DNA of 64,000 bases, taken from Symsagittifera roscoffensis (Eukaryota; Xenacoelomorpha; Acoela; Convolutidae). Position numbers and translations under genes: made by a program. Positions 1-12,030 of the stretch are shown here, one piece after another. The stretch spans positions 42,097,430-42,161,429 of the forward strand of contig NC_087065.1 of assembly GCF_963678635.1 (NCBI RefSeq), in the 5' to 3' direction. A model generated the notes under the pieces. That model was not told the origin of the DNA. It searched no databases and saw nothing but the letters and a program-made list of their open reading frames with translations. Each line of letters starts with the position of its first letter. The first letter of the stretch is position 1.

Positions 1-390
1 CCCTCGTTGACAAAAATGCCAGTCATACAATTTCACAAAAGGGATACAAGCATTTCACACGTCTTGTAATTTGCCGGATAAGTCTACGACTAGCATTTTT
101 TTGCTGCATGACCCGCACCGAAGTTTCATGGATACATTTTTATTATAATGAATTTTCATTGAGATAAATGTAGTCTAGATAATCGATTATTGTGACAAAT
201 TTAACCCTGTTAATTGAACCAAAAATTGATTATAATTGAGTTTCATAGTCAGAGTCGTGTCCACAAAAATGAAAAAAAAAATCAATTGTAATCAATTAAA
301 AATGAATTATAAGATTGCTATTTATTTGGAGGCAACAAATACCTTTTTAATCCGTTATAATTGAGCTTTTTTTAAACTTTTGTGGACACT
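1..390. other. no gene seen; AT-rich spacer
   Basis: AT-rich sequence with scattered ATTATAAT/AATCGATTAT words like those in the satellite-like tract near 53.2-54.2 kb. No coding signal or element end is recognisable. Confidence 0.6.
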
Positions 391-627
391 GGCAATATAA
401 CTCAATTATAATAGATTTTTTTTCACTTTTTTGAGATATAAAATTTGACGCATATAAAGTCTTTTTTTACGTTTTAACCTGAAATCGGTTTCTTGTTGTT
501 CAATTTTTTTCTGTGCAACTTTGATTTTTTGTTAGTTTCTTATGTTGATTAATGACTAAATTTCGTTCTTTTCAATAATTTTCTCAATTTATCAGAAACA
601 TGGGGGGAGGGCAAAACATGAGATGGA

Positions 628-895
628 CTAATCCCCTCTTCCAATACATCCCTTAGCGTTTGCCCCCTTAGTACCCTTACTCACGCCATCCCCCACCTGA
701 ACCAACCCCCTCCCCCATATGAACCCCAATTGAACCCCAATTGAACCAATCTTCTCCCCCACATGAACCCCAATTGAACCAATCCCCCAGGTGCGGGCGT
801 TTGGGGGGGGTTGTAAGGGGGCAAAGGGGCAGACTTTAGGATGGGGAGTTGTAAGCGCGCAAAGGGGCAAACGTTAGGGGGGGGGGGAGAGGTTA
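628..895. repeat. C/G-run block with tandem and inverted ~38-bp modules
   Basis: Modules of the form CAAACGTTAG-Gn and GGCAAAGGGGCA occur twice in tandem (about 805-885) and once inverted (about 650-670), with a run of CAATTGAACC repeats between. The block is repeated at about 2420-2690. The G-runs could form quadruplexes. Confidence 0.6.
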
Positions 896-1357
896 TTGGA
901 ATCCTTTTGCAATTTGAGTTTAGTTTTAGAAATTGAGTAGGTTGTGCACTAGCAAAATTTCCGCAATACTCATTTGATATATGCAGAAACTTTTGCAAAC
1001 TTTTGCACGAGGCGAAACAAAAATAAAGTAGAAAAAAAAATTTTTATTGTGATTTTCTACTTATTATATTATCCATTATAATGGATTTCAAATAAATTAT
1101 AATGCTTTTTGTTTTGCGAGAAAAATGGATTTAAATCCAGTTTTGGTCCAATTTAGTTTTCTGAGCGTAATATGGGAATAGATTATATTGTCAATATTTT
1201 AGACCACAAAAACTCATTATAAATGATTTTTGTTCTCACTTTTTTTCAATGCGGGTACAAAGATCGATCATAATACGGTTTAGTTTTCAATATAAGCGAG
1301 TATTTTCCGTAAAAATTCCATGACACCTCCACATCAGAACTACCACTTGCCCATCCC

Positions 1358-1778
1358 CAGTAGCGGATTTGGGGGGGAAAGGGGGGGTATAATGCCTTTT
1401 CCCTCAGGGATTCGACCCCTGCCGACCCAAAGGGTCCCCCTTTTGTTCTATTTTGGGATATCCATGTTTGGTTGACTGACCTCAAAATTTTTCTACTGGC
1501 GCCTTTGGGGCCAATCTATACTAATTTTGAGGGGGAGCGCGCGCCAAAAAAACGCGATTTTTAGTCGACATTTTCCGATAAGTGCCTAAAAACGCTTTTT
1601 TGGCCCTTTTCAAAAATTTGATTCCGGCGCAGAAAAATTGGTCAAATTAGGGTTTTTATATTGGTTTGGGATATCTCAGAAATTCAATTTGGTCGACTTA
1701 AAAAAGAGGTTGACAGAATTTTCAATTTTTAAAAAAAAATTACGCCCCCCCCCTGAGAAAATCCTAGATCCGCGCCTG
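1358..1778. mobile_element. hAT-type MITE, copy 1
   Basis: The ends are imperfect inverted repeats: CAGTAGCGGATTTGG at the left, and ATCCGCGCCTG at the right, which reads CAGGCGCGGAT in reverse. The 8-bp direct duplication CCCATCCC flanks the element exactly (1350-1357 and 1779-1786). An 8-bp duplication with CAG-starting termini is typical of the hAT superfamily. No transposase is present, so it is non-autonomous. Confidence 0.8.
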
Positions 1779-2184
1779 CCCATCCCACAAACCTGATTTT
1801 GCCCAGTATATTGTACCTCTTCCCTCATTTACCAACCACCCCCATCATAATGGATAGAGGAAGAGGGTAAGCGTGGGGGAGGGGGAAGCTTAAATTTGTG
1901 GCAGTGGATAAAGTTGGGGTTGGAGTGGGAGGCTGGGGTACATTGAAGGACTGGCGAGTAAAACTGAAGCCATTAAATAGCAAATAAAAAACAAAACTTG
2001 TCATAAAAACGCGATTGATATTAAGAGGTGAAACTTGAAGAAACAACAAAATAATTAACCTTAACTCAATAAAAAGATTGAAAAGCTTAAGTGATCAGAA
2101 ATTTAAGACAATGAGGAAATAATCCACAAAATTAGATTAAAAAATGAATTATACTCGTTAAAATGAATTAATAGTGGTTAAACT

Positions 2185-4500
2185 GGCAATATTACTCAAT
2201 TATAATAGATTTTTTTTCATTTTTTTGAGATAAAAAATTTTACGCACATAAAGTTTTTTTTTTTTACGTTTTAACCTGAAATCGGTTTCTTGTTGTTCAA
2301 TTTTTTTCTGTGCAACTTTGATTTTTGTTAGTTTCTTATGTTGATTAATGACTAAATTTCGTTCTTTTCAACAATTTTCTCAATTTATCAGAAACTTGGG
2401 GGGAGGGCAAAACATGAGATGGACTAGTCCCATCTTCCAATACATCCCTTAGCGTTTGCCCCCTTAGTACCCTTACTCACGCCATCCCCCACCTGAACCA
2501 ACCCCCTCTCTCATATGAAACCCAATTGCAGCCCAATTGAACCAATCTTCTCCCTCACATGAACCCCAATTGAACCAATCCCCCAGATGCGGGCGTTTGG
2601 GGGGGTTGTAAGGGGGCCAGGGGGCAAACTTTAGGATGGAGAGTTGTAAGGGCGCAAAGGGGCAAACGTTAAGGGGGGAGAGGTTAATGGAATCCTTTTG
2701 CAATTTGAGTTTAGTTTTAGAAATTGAGTAGGTTGTGCACTAGCAAAATTTCCGCAAAACTCATTTGATATATGGAGAAACTTTTGCAAAATTTTGCACG
2801 AGGCGAAACAAAAATAAAGTAGAGAAAAAAAAATTTTATTGTGATTTTCTACTTAAAATATTATCCATTATAATGGATTTCAAATGAATTATAATGCTTT
2901 TTGTTTTGCGAGAAAATTGGATTTAAATCCAACTTTGGTCTAATTTAGTTTTCTGAGCGTAATGTGGGAATAGATTAAATTGTCAATATTTTAGATCACA
3001 AAAACTCATTAAAATTGATTTTTGTTTTCACTTTTCTTCAATGCGGGTACAAGGATCGACCATAATACGGTTTAGTTTTCAATATAAGCGAGTATTTTCC
3101 GCAAAAAATCTATGACACCTCCACATCAGAACTACCACTTGCCCGTCCCCAGTAGCAGATTTGGGGGGAAAGGGGGGGCTAATGCCTTTTCCCTCAGGGA
3201 TTCGACCCCTGCCGACCCAAAGGGTCCCCCTTTTGTTCTATTTTGGGATATCCATGTTTGGCTGACTGACCTCAAAATTTTTCTACTGGCGCTTTTGGCG
3301 CCAATCTACACTAATTTTGAGGGGGAGCGCGCGCCAAAAAACGCGATTTTTAGTCGACATTTTCCGATAAGTGCCGTAAAACGCTTTTTTGGCCTTTTCA
3401 AAAATTTGATTCCGGCGCAGAAAAATTGGTCAAATCAGGGTCTGTATTTGGTTTGGGATATCTCAGAAAATCAATTTGATCGATTTAAAAAAAAGTTGAC
3501 AGAATTTTCATTTTTTTTTTAAAATACGCCCCCCACTGAGAAATTCCTAAATCCGCGCCTGCCCATCCCACAAACCTAATTTTCCCCAGTATATTGTACC
3601 TGTTCTCGCGTTTACCAACCACCCCCATCATTATGAATAGAGGAAGAGGAGAAACTTAGGGGAGGGGGAAACTTAAATTTGTTTCAGTGGGTAAACTTGG
3701 GGGTGGAGTGGGAGGCTGGGGTACCTTGAAGGACTGGCGAGTAAAACTGAAGCCATTAAATAGCAAATAAAAAAACAAAACTTGTCATAAAAACGCGATT
3801 GATATTTAGAGGTGAAACTTGAAGAAACAACAAAATAATTAACCTTAACTCAATAAAGAGATTGAAAAACTTAATTGATCAAAAATTTAAGACAATGAGG
3901 AAATAATCCACAAAATTAGATTAAAAAATAAATTATACTTGTTAAAATGAATTAATACTGAGTAAAATGGAGTATACTTGTTTCAAAAAAATAAAGAAAA
4001 TAAACTGAAAATCAAACCATTTCAGTCAATTACGAATGAACAACTAATACTAGTTACATTAACATTATTATAAATTTTTATTCAATTGTAGTTGATTTGT
4101 TTTCAAATTTTACAGCGACAACTATTAAAAATCAACATTTTTGCTTTTTCTTGACGTTTAATCTCCTTTTATGTATAAAGCATAATTATTTTTGCGTTTT
4201 GCTTCATGATTTTGCGTGGAGTCCTGAAACAGAATAATCAAGGTTTTCTGGTTTGAGAAATGCATTGAGAGAATCGTCGTGTAAAATATTGTTTCGAATT
4301 CTCCACATAGTTTTATCAAAAAAATGTGTTTATTCCTGTACTGCCGAAAAACAGTTTGGTTCAACAGCTTAAGTGTTGGTAAGTTGCGGGCTGTTTTGTT
4401 TAGAGACTTTAAGTTTATCGAACTATTTTGAAAATAGAATTCGGCATCAAGCAAAAAAAATTGATTTTAGTTCTTTTAATTGTGAAAACGCACGATTAGC
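2185..4500. repeat. large tandem unit, copy 2, with extra tail block
   Basis: Second copy of the unit beginning at 391. It runs on into a tail block (about 3960-4500) that copy 1 lacks but copy 3 has (about 5650-6190). The structure is therefore A-B, A-B-C, B-C, which suggests unequal exchange rather than simple tandem duplication. Confidence 0.8.
3150..3561. mobile_element. hAT-type MITE, copy 2 (inherited by duplication)
   Basis: Same element and same flanks as the copy at 1358. The target duplication reads CCCGTCCC / CCCATCCC, so it was inserted before the unit was duplicated and has since gained a mutation. Confidence 0.8.
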
Positions 4501-4507
4501 CTTTTGT

Positions 4508-6190
4508 GATTTTCTACTTATTATATTATCCATTATAATGGATTTCAAATGAATTATAATACTTCTTGTTTTGCGAGAAAATTGGATTTAAATGCAGTTT
4601 TGGTCCAATTTAGTTTTCTGAGCGTAATATGGAAATAGATTAAATTGTCAATATTTTAGATCACAAAAACTCATTAAAATTGATTTTTGTTCTCACTTTT
4701 CTTCAATGCGGGTACAAGGATCGACCATAATACGGTTTAGTTTTCAATATAAGCGAGTATTTTCCGCAAAAAATCCATGACACGTCCACATCAGAACTAC
4801 CACTTGCCCATCCCCAGTAGCGGATTTAGTGGGAATCGGGGGGGGGGGGGGGCTAATGCCTTTTCCCTCAGGGATTCGACCCCTGCCGACCCAAAGGGTC
4901 CCCCTTTTGTTCTATTTTGGGATATCCATGTTTGGTTGACTGACCTCAAAATTTTTCTACTGGCGCCTTTGGGGCCAATCTATACTAATTTTGAGGGGGA
5001 GCGCGCGCCAAAAAAACGCGATTTTTAGTCGACATTTTCCGATAAGTGCCTAAAAACGCTTTTTTGGCCTTTTTCAAAAATTTGATTCCGGCGCAGAAAA
5101 ATTGGTCAAATTAGGGTCTTTATATTGGTTTGGGAGATCTCAGGAAATTAATTTGGTCGACTTAAAAAAAGGTTGACAGTGTTTTCAATTTTTTGTTTAA
5201 AAATACGCCCCCCCCCCTGAGAAATTCCTAGATCCGCGCCTGCTCATCCCACAAACCTAATTTTCCCCAGTATATTGTACCTGTTCCCGCGTTTACCGAC
5301 CAACCCAATCATAATGAATAGAGGAAGAGGGTAAGCGTGGGGGAGGGGGAAACTTAAATTTGTGGCAGTGGGTAAACTTGGGGGTGGAGTGGGAGGCTGG
5401 GGTAAATTGAAAAATTGAAAGACTGGCGAGTAAAACTGAAGCCATTAAATAGCAAATAAAAAAACAAAACTTGTCATAAAAACGCGATTGATATAAAGAA
5501 GTGAAACTTGAAGAAACAAAAAAGTAATTAACCTTAACTCAATAAAAAGATTGAAAAACTTAATTGATCAGAAATTTAAAACAATGAGGAAATAATCCAC
5601 AAAATTAGATTAAAAAATGAATTATACTCGTTAAAATGAATTAATACTGATTACAATGGAGTATACTTGTTTCAAAAAAATAAAGAAAATAAACTGAAAA
5701 TCAAACCATTCTAATCAATTACGAATGAATAACTAATAATAGTAACATTATCATTATTATAAATTTTTGTTGAATTGTAGTTGATTGTTTTCAAATTTTA
5801 GAGCGACAACTATTAAAAATCAACATTTTTGCATTTTCTTGACGTATAATCTCTTTTTATGTATAAAGAATAATTATTTTTGTGTTTCGCTTCATGATTT
5901 TGTGTGGAGTCCTGAAACAGAATAATCAAGGTTTTCTCGTTTGAGAAATGCATTGAGTATTGAGAGAAACGTCGTGTAAACTTTTGTTTCAAATTCTCCA
6001 CATAATTTTTTTATCAAAAAATTGTAACTATTCGTGTACTGTCGAAAAACAATTTGATTCAACAGCTTAAGTGTTACGAAGTCGCGGCCTGTTTTTTACA
6101 GACTTTAAGTTTATCTTACTATTTTGAAAAATATTTCGGCATCAAGCAAAAAAGTTTTGATTTTTAGTTCTTTTGTGTGAAAATGCACGA
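4508..6190. repeat. large tandem unit, copy 3, lacking the GC-rich front block
   Basis: Matches copy 2 from its AT-rich block onward, with an offset near 1665-1690 bases, including the nested MITE and the tail block. The GC-rich front block is missing. Confidence 0.8.
4815..5242. mobile_element. hAT-type MITE, copy 3 (inherited by duplication)
   Basis: Same insertion as at 1358 and 3150, with flanks CCCATCCC and CTCATCCC. It contains a G-run of about 14 near its left end. Confidence 0.8.
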
Positions 6191-6430
6191 TAAGCATTTT
6201 TTCAAAGAACCCATTTCTGAAAGTAGAAGACTAGGTTTTTTGTATAGAACTCGACCCGCGAATGTTTCGGCATAGTTGCTATTTTTGAAAAAATGCTAGC
6301 CATCACTTTTCATGAAATTATATGAATAGCATTTTTTTGAATGTCAACCCGTGAATGTTTCTTTTGACACAATATTTTTTCTTTTTTTTGGGATTAAAAG
6401 GAGGTTTAGCTGGGTAATGCGGGAAGAGCT

Positions 6431-6675
6431 TTAGGCTTGATGGCACGGGTACCTATTGTCAAACGTAGACACCCTGCCGCCCCTTTCTTCCCCTGTCTCG
6501 CTACTTTCATCAGTGACCGAAAACTTCCCCCGGTCCCCAGAATCGCTTTCATCATCCCTTATTCTCGTCTCTCGCGTGCTATTTGAGCCCATTGTGAACC
6601 CGTGTTCTTTTCCTGCCATCAGACGACCTTCCTCTGGGATGTCTCGGAAATGTCCACTCGTTTGATGATATGACT
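6431..6675 (-). CDS. exon 5 (possibly last) of coiled-coil gene
   Basis: The exon follows the acceptor TTTTAG. Its first two bases complete the codon left open by exon 4. It reads on for 80 codons to a TAA at 6433-6431. The peptide is hydrophilic and Ser/Asp/Glu/Arg-rich, with the stretch RIRDDESDSGDRGKFSVTD, and is probably disordered. Base composition is clearly richer in G and C than the surrounding AT-rich repeats. An alternative is that the exon ends at the donor-like AATAG|GTACCC near 6461 and the gene continues toward or beyond the window start. I saw no clear poly(A) signal after the stop, so whether this is the last exon stays open. Confidence 0.55.
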
Positions 6676-6729
6676 CTAAAATGATATGGAACAATTTTGC
6701 ATGCCTGGTCAGGAAAAGATAAATCTAAA

Positions 6730-7031
6730 CAAGACTGCTACTAGTTTATCAGGGCGAAACCCTGAATGTTCCGACTGCACTTAAGGCCAATTAAAAAGTT
6801 TTTTTTGGTTGAATAAATGACAAAATAAAAAATTGTTTTTTCATTTTTTCTTCATTTTCTCTATTTTAACCCGCGTTTTATAAGTACGCAAAAAATTTGT
6901 ATTTCAATTATCCCAAGTTGACCAAATTAGCTATTTTCTAACCTCCGTAACTATACAAAAAATAATCGCAGGAGAAAGATCTTTTGAAAATTGAGCTGAA
7001 GACAACAATGTCTTTTAGATGGCTTTAAGAA
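6730..7031 (+). mobile_element. HpE element, diverged and truncated
   Basis: Starts with the HpE left end (CAAGACTGCT, then a hairpin-forming CAGGGCGAAACCCTG, then TTCCGACTGC) and carries diverged HpE interior. The right end is missing, and a second diverged HpE follows directly. Confidence 0.6.
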
Positions 7032-7039
7032 ATCCAAAA

Positions 7040-7545
7040 AAGCTCGTATATCAAGAAGAAGCCCTGAATGCTCCGACTGCACGTAAGGCTTATTAAAAAG
7101 TTTTTTTTTCTGACTGAATAATTGAAAAAAAAATAATTGAGAAAAAAGTTTAATTTTTTTCTTCACTTTATCCCCTGCACGCTATGTAAAACACTGAGGG
7201 GGTGTTTAGCGTCTCGTATTGTGATAAAAAAAAGGTTAAGTTGCTGTTTTCAATTCAAGTTGAAACGCATTAATTTGCTTCTTCCGCGTGCTATAAACAC
7301 GCAATATATCGCAATTTACTTATCCCATATTGGCCAAATAAGCAATTTTTTAACGCGCGTAACTTTACAAAAAATGATCACAGGTGAAATATCTTTTCAA
7401 ATTGGAGCTCATGAGATCAATACCTTTCGAATGATATAAACATTGTTGTCAAAAATGGCTAGTTAAAAAGTCGAAATTTGTCTGAAGAAAAAACAACCAG
7501 CCCGAGCACAAATATTCCGTTACTTTCGTATCGAAAGTCGGAACA
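7040..7545 (+). mobile_element. HpE element, diverged
   Basis: A degraded left end is followed by the interior and an intact right end, with the hairpin ACTTTCGTATCGAAAGT and the terminal CGGAACA. Confidence 0.65.
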
Positions 7546-8905
7546 ACAATAATTCACTATCAACACGCGAGCTTTGAAACTAAAATATAGAGCTTAAAAG
7601 CTTTTAAATTTTGTTTGCTCTTGGATTAGTCGGAAATGCCATTCAAACCTTTTTTTAACCGCAGAAGTTTGACAGGTAATCTTCATTTTTGAAAGATTTG
7701 TCGGAAAACCCATTCAAACATCAATTTGACAAGAGATTGAACGTTAATAAAATTGGCAATGGACTTCGTGTAGTTCGTCTGACTTATTATTTTCAGTATT
7801 TGATGTGGAAGCATTTAAGAAAACTTAGGTCGTAAAGTACCTTTCAAAGTGAGCTCTGCACTTTAAATTAAGTACATTTTAAAGCGCGGATTCGTCAAGT
7901 ATAATTTTAGTTTTTCAAAGTAAGTACATGAGCTTTTCTGAAAAGCTATTTTTGGCAACAATTTTTGCTCCGCAGGCAAATTTTTAAAAACAATCGAATT
8001 TTTTTTCGGTCTAAGCTCCTCCTTCAAAATTAGTACATGCTCGCATCCAAGTTGTAATTTGTCAGGCTAAAATTGAATGCTGTAAAAAAGTAACAGAATG
8101 AGAACTGAATACTTCTAGATGGCGAGAGTTTCGAGCCGCCGACAGAAAGGAAAAGTCGCTAGTCCCTTAAAACTGCTGCTGTGCATCACATTAGTTAAAT
8201 TGTCAACCTTGCTACCAGTTGACGTCTTTGTACGACATCCATATTTAGGCTAAGATACTAAAAGTTTTTCCTTGATTAATAAAACCGAACCAAGGGTAGT
8301 CAAGTGTTTCCATTGAAAACATTAATTATGTAAACGTAACTGCAGATTATTTTTCTCAATATCAAGAACACTTATACAACGTTTCTACAGTAAAGAGTTT
8401 GATCTACCAATTGACGTCAATGGCAAATTTTGGGGCAGATAATTTTGCGTGAAAAAATAGCACAATTCTCATTACTACCACTTTTCGGTTTAGGGCATTG
8501 TTTCGATCGACTAAAATAGTCTACATATAATTAGCTTTGTTGTTGTGACTTTCAAAGAAATGCGGACTATAATTTTCCATTTTTAGCCTGGACTGCTAAT
8601 TAGTCTTAGTTTAGATCCTCGTTGGAGTTCATTTGCGCTAATAGTGTTAGATTTTGCTCAACAGCTTCAGGTCATCGGCAGATGAGATGTGAATTGATTT
8701 CACGCCTTACGGTTGATTAAGTTCCTAATTGAGTTTGTAATTACTTTTGGGCTTAAGGCTGTCCATGTTGACATTATGGCAAACTCTTAGGCAAATTTGA
8801 TCTAATAAGGGGCTTTACTGCTGCTCTTGTATCATTACCACGCCAGGAAGCGAGAAAAGTAAAAATTAGAAAATATCCAAAAAAAATTGCATGCTTCAGT
8901 CTTAC
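7546..8905. other. intronic sequence, nothing recognised
   Basis: AT-rich and without an ORF of coding quality or an element end I can identify. It lies within the intron between exons 4 and 5 of the coiled-coil gene. Confidence 0.5.
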
Positions 8906-9113
8906 TAGTCGATTCCATGTGCAGTATTCTATTGTCCAAGTTAGACAATGCTTGTTTAAGCTCGTTTATTTCAAAGTTCGATGCTCCAGACACGTTTGGG
9001 TCCTGTCCCCGCGGTACTGAAGTACTGAACTTGTTCCCGCCGCCTTCATCGCCACCCCCAGCCAAAGACTCGCGCATTAATCGGCTGTTCTTTTGGGTCA
9101 CATCTTCGCATTT
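8906..9113 (-). CDS. exon 4 of coiled-coil gene
   Basis: The exon is bounded by an acceptor with an eight-T tract (TTTTTTTTAG) and the donor GTAAGA. It is 208 nt: 69 whole codons plus one base that is completed by exon 5. It starts exactly on a codon boundary, as the end of exon 3 requires. The first part continues a charged helical region, followed by a Gly-rich linker (residues SLAGGGDEGGGNK). The last third is a short predicted coiled coil (INELKQALSNLDNRILHMES) with hydrophobic residues in heptad spacing. There is no start codon of its own, which fits an internal exon. Composition contrasts sharply with the AT-rich flanks. Confidence 0.7.
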
Positions 9114-9267
9114 CTAAAAAAAACAAAGAAAGGCAGTGAAACTGAAATCCTTCTCTATCGTTTAAAACACCAGCAAAATTAATGCATAAATCAGTTTTCA
9201 AGTCGTTCAACAATAATAAAAGATTGCTCTAAAGCTTTAAGCGTTGATTTGGAAGACAGTACCCTAG

Positions 9268-9376
9268 TCGATAGCTAATGGTTATCTTGTAAGATCTTGC
9301 AAGATTCTTGCAAGATTCTTGGCAAGATGTATGTATATTTCGTCAAGACTCTTGCAAGATAACCATTGGCTATCGA
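9268..9376. mobile_element. foldback MITE, family 'GGTTATCTTGCAAGAT', copy 1
   Basis: A near-perfect inverted repeat: TCGATAGCTAATGGTTATCT at the left against its reverse complement at the right, with one mismatch in the stem. The inside consists of repeated CTTGCAAGAT words, a self-complementary motif. Two more copies lie at 9590 and 10156. Confidence 0.65.
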
Positions 9377-9589
9377 CAACGGTTTGGACTAATTTCGCGA
9401 GCTGTTTTTTTTTCGCGGACAATTCGAAAATCGGACTCTTTTTCATTTTTCCCTCAAATTTTAATTTTTATTTTGAAAACTTATTTAAAGTTGTCATAAT
9501 GCAAGGCAATTTGGCGTGATTAACATATAAACTGTTTTGAACAAAGCAGTTCTTAATGCTCTTCCTCGTCCCTAGTTGATGATCAAGGG

Positions 9590-9695
9590 AGGTTATCTTG
9601 CAGGATCTTGTTAGAATTTAGCAAGATTCTTTAAAAGAGGATGCATCGCTTGAAACGATATTGCAAGATTTTTGCAAGATCTTGCAAGATAACCT
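9590..9695. mobile_element. foldback MITE, copy 2
   Basis: AGGTTATCTTGCAGGATCTT at the left faces its imperfect reverse complement ending GATAACCT at the right. Interior CTTGCAAGAT words are shared with copies 1 and 3. Confidence 0.6.
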
Positions 9696-10155
9696 ACTTT
9701 TAAAATAACAATTTTAAAAAAATATCCTTGAAGATAAGGTTTTTTTGGGGAAAAACACACATGCAACGACAACCCAGTGCTATAAAGAAACAATACCAGT
9801 AACAAGTGGTAAAGTTTAAATAATAAAAGAAGTCAACAAAAAAGTTTTGATAACTACATAATAAAATGAAGATAATTACAACATATGAACGAATTACGTA
9901 AACGCAACATACAAAGTAACTAACTATATTGATAAAAGATTCAAAATAGTTAACTAAAAATTAAATTTTAACCAGTAGAATCGCAAAACGAGACGAATTG
10001 TTCCAATAAAATTTAAAAATGCACAAATTAAAATAAAAACCTAAAATTTTTTAAAGCACGACAATTGAAAAGGCAGCATATATATGGACATTTTAAAATT
10101 AAATCAGCCAAAATTTTTCATCGGAATTTAAATTTGTGTGCTCAATTTCCATACT

Positions 10156-10268
10156 AGGTTATCTTCCAAGATTTTGCAAGAATCGTGCAAGGTTGTTGCA
10201 AGATATCCTTACTCTAACAAGATCTTGCAAGTTAACCTCGATCGTGCAAGGTCTTGCGAGATAAACCT
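10156..10268. mobile_element. foldback MITE, copy 3 (diverged)
   Basis: AGGTTATCTTCCAAGATTTT at the left and GCGAGATAAACCT at the right, with diverged TTGCAAG words between. Confidence 0.55.
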
Positions 10269-11624
10269 AACTTCAGGAATCTTGCACGACCTTGGAGTCT
10301 AAAAGAGCCTGGGAGGATGATCTGGGAGTATAAAAGAGCCAATAGTCGAAGAGATTGTTTTTGATGAAGTTTTTCTCAACACAACGTGCGCTGTATCTGC
10401 AATTGTTTTCCGCGCGTAGGCAGCAAAACCAAAAAAAAAACAGCCCAATCTTCAAGAAAAAAAATTTTGAATCATGACTTTGACTCTTTTGAATGTCCTA
10501 AAAATTTTCTTGGCTGTTTTAAATTATAAACTTAAAACTTATAAAGCTCCAAGACTTAAAAATTACCTACGGTAAAAATAAAGAACGAACTAAAAGATTG
10601 TAGGATCATTGTTGAAATCTAAAGCACACATAAAAAGTCTAACATTTAAGCCAAAACGACAAAATGTAAAACTCTATAACTTCACCAAAAATCATCAAAA
10701 ATAAAAGATTTTTCATCAATTAAATTCGAACAATTTCAGCTGGATTATTAGTTTGATTACCAAAATTGGTTTGAATAAAAAATACCTAGAGCAGTGGTTT
10801 AGCAATAAGTATCTGTGCCTACTAGCATGCGCTAATTGTTTTAATTAGGTGTTCATTCATTCAAAAATTTAATAATGGTTGGCCTAATTTTTCATTGGAT
10901 GTCAAAAAAAACTTGATTTTTTTTGGGGAATTGAATTTTAATCTTGGCAAACCAAATATTTGGCAAAACGCACAATATTTGAACAAAACTGCTCGTATCG
11001 AGGCAATGTCTTTAATGTTTCGACTGTCCATAAACTGGTCTTGGATAATTTCGTTATATTTATATGTTTTAAGCTGATTATTAAGGGTCGTGCATGGAAT
11101 TAATCAGACCAATTATTGCCTCAATTTAATTCGAAACGATTTTTGTGGTGCGGGATAATTAACGTTAAATTTTAAGCATCAAAGTATCAAAGCGTTATTT
11201 AAACATTTTAGTCTGTTAGTGATCATTTCTCAGTATTATTTAAACCAGGATAATTTAGTGTTGAGTGCACCCCATCTGAGACCAAAAAGATCCATTGATC
11301 GAGCCCCAACAGAACTAATTTTAGAGTTGAGCTAAATACAAAAAACACCCCAAGCATAGATATTCCTTAATGGTCCAACTACTGTTTTTATTCCATTATT
11401 ACAAATTTCAAAAAGTTGGCAAAACTTTTGCTTTTGTCCCAATATGAGAGAAACAATGATAGCTAAAATAATCTGTCTTCTTTAGGCAATTTGTTGGTGT
11501 CTTTTATTTGATAATAAACAAAAAAAAAACATGTCTGGGTTGGGTTACTTGTGGAAATTGTTTCAAAACCAAAAACGTTGTTTATCTTTGGGGTTCCGAT
11601 TGTTTGTTCCAAGGATAGAACCAA
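10269..11624. other. intronic AT-rich sequence, nothing recognised
   Basis: No convincing ORF, RNA gene or element end. It lies inside the inferred intron between exons 3 and 4 of the coiled-coil gene. Confidence 0.5.
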
Positions 11625-11705
11625 TCAGCAATACCAGCAAAACCAGCAATATCAGCAATACCAGCATTATCATCCATACCAGCAATAGAACCAACCAGCA
11701 AGTTT
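11625..11705. repeat. minisatellite, ACCAGCAAT-type 9-12 bp units
   Basis: About eight imperfect units of ACCAGCAAT / ATCAGCAAT / ACCAGCAAA in a row. The short frames across it are a product of the repeat. Confidence 0.7.
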
Positions 11706-11940
11706 TAAGTGTTTGAATCTGGGTCTCATGAATTAAAGCTGCCAAAGAGATCTGTTACGGGGTGAGTTTCAATGTGTACCAACGTTCATTTTCACCAAAA
11801 TATACAAATGGTCGCGGTTGTATCAAAAGTTTTAAATTTGAACTCTGATTGGCCAAATTTGGAGCCAATAAATGGTTGAAGTAATCGGTCATTGTTCAAA
11901 CAGCATAAAGTTAAACAGCCTAATCCTCAAAATAAAGAAC

Positions 11941-12030
11941 GCCGCATTCGCAACAACGTGTTGCAAGCATGCCAGCAGAGGATGGGAATCTAAAAGAAGT
12001 TAGAGCCGGTTAGATACCGGCGACCTTAAG
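11941..12030 (+). repeat. dispersed repeat R3 with GCCGG hairpin, copy 1
   Basis: Shares a block with 47058-47146 and, inverted, 48436-48489: CAACGTGTTGC-AGC-TGCC-CAGAGG-T-GGA-TCTA, then AGAGCCGG-loop-CCGGCGACCTTAA. The hairpin is GCCGGTTAGATACCGGC at 12005-12021. Confidence 0.6.

Larger units (their letters stand above)
391..2184. repeat. large tandem unit, copy 1 (period about 1.79 kb)
   Basis: The segment starting at 391 recurs at 2185 with only scattered changes. Landmarks (start of the AT-rich block at 1051/2843, nested MITE at 1358/3150) are all offset by 1792-1794 bases. The unit has a GC-rich block, an AT-rich block holding a nested hAT-type MITE, and a further AT-rich tail. The short open frames in it are frame noise in G/C runs and are not called as genes. 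Confidence 0.85.

Noticed and set aside
628-870. Minus-strand frames in the GC-rich block (also 681-998 and 2473-2703)
   Set aside because: Low-complexity peptides that mirror CCCAATTGAACC and C-run repeats. The frame changes between repeat copies.
3112-3522. 136-codon plus-strand frame across the hAT-type MITE
   Set aside because: It lies inside a non-autonomous element and is broken in the sister copies at 1358 and 4815.
7137-7439. 100-codon frame in an HpE
   Set aside because: HpE interiors give short frames in many copies, with no conservation of frame between them.
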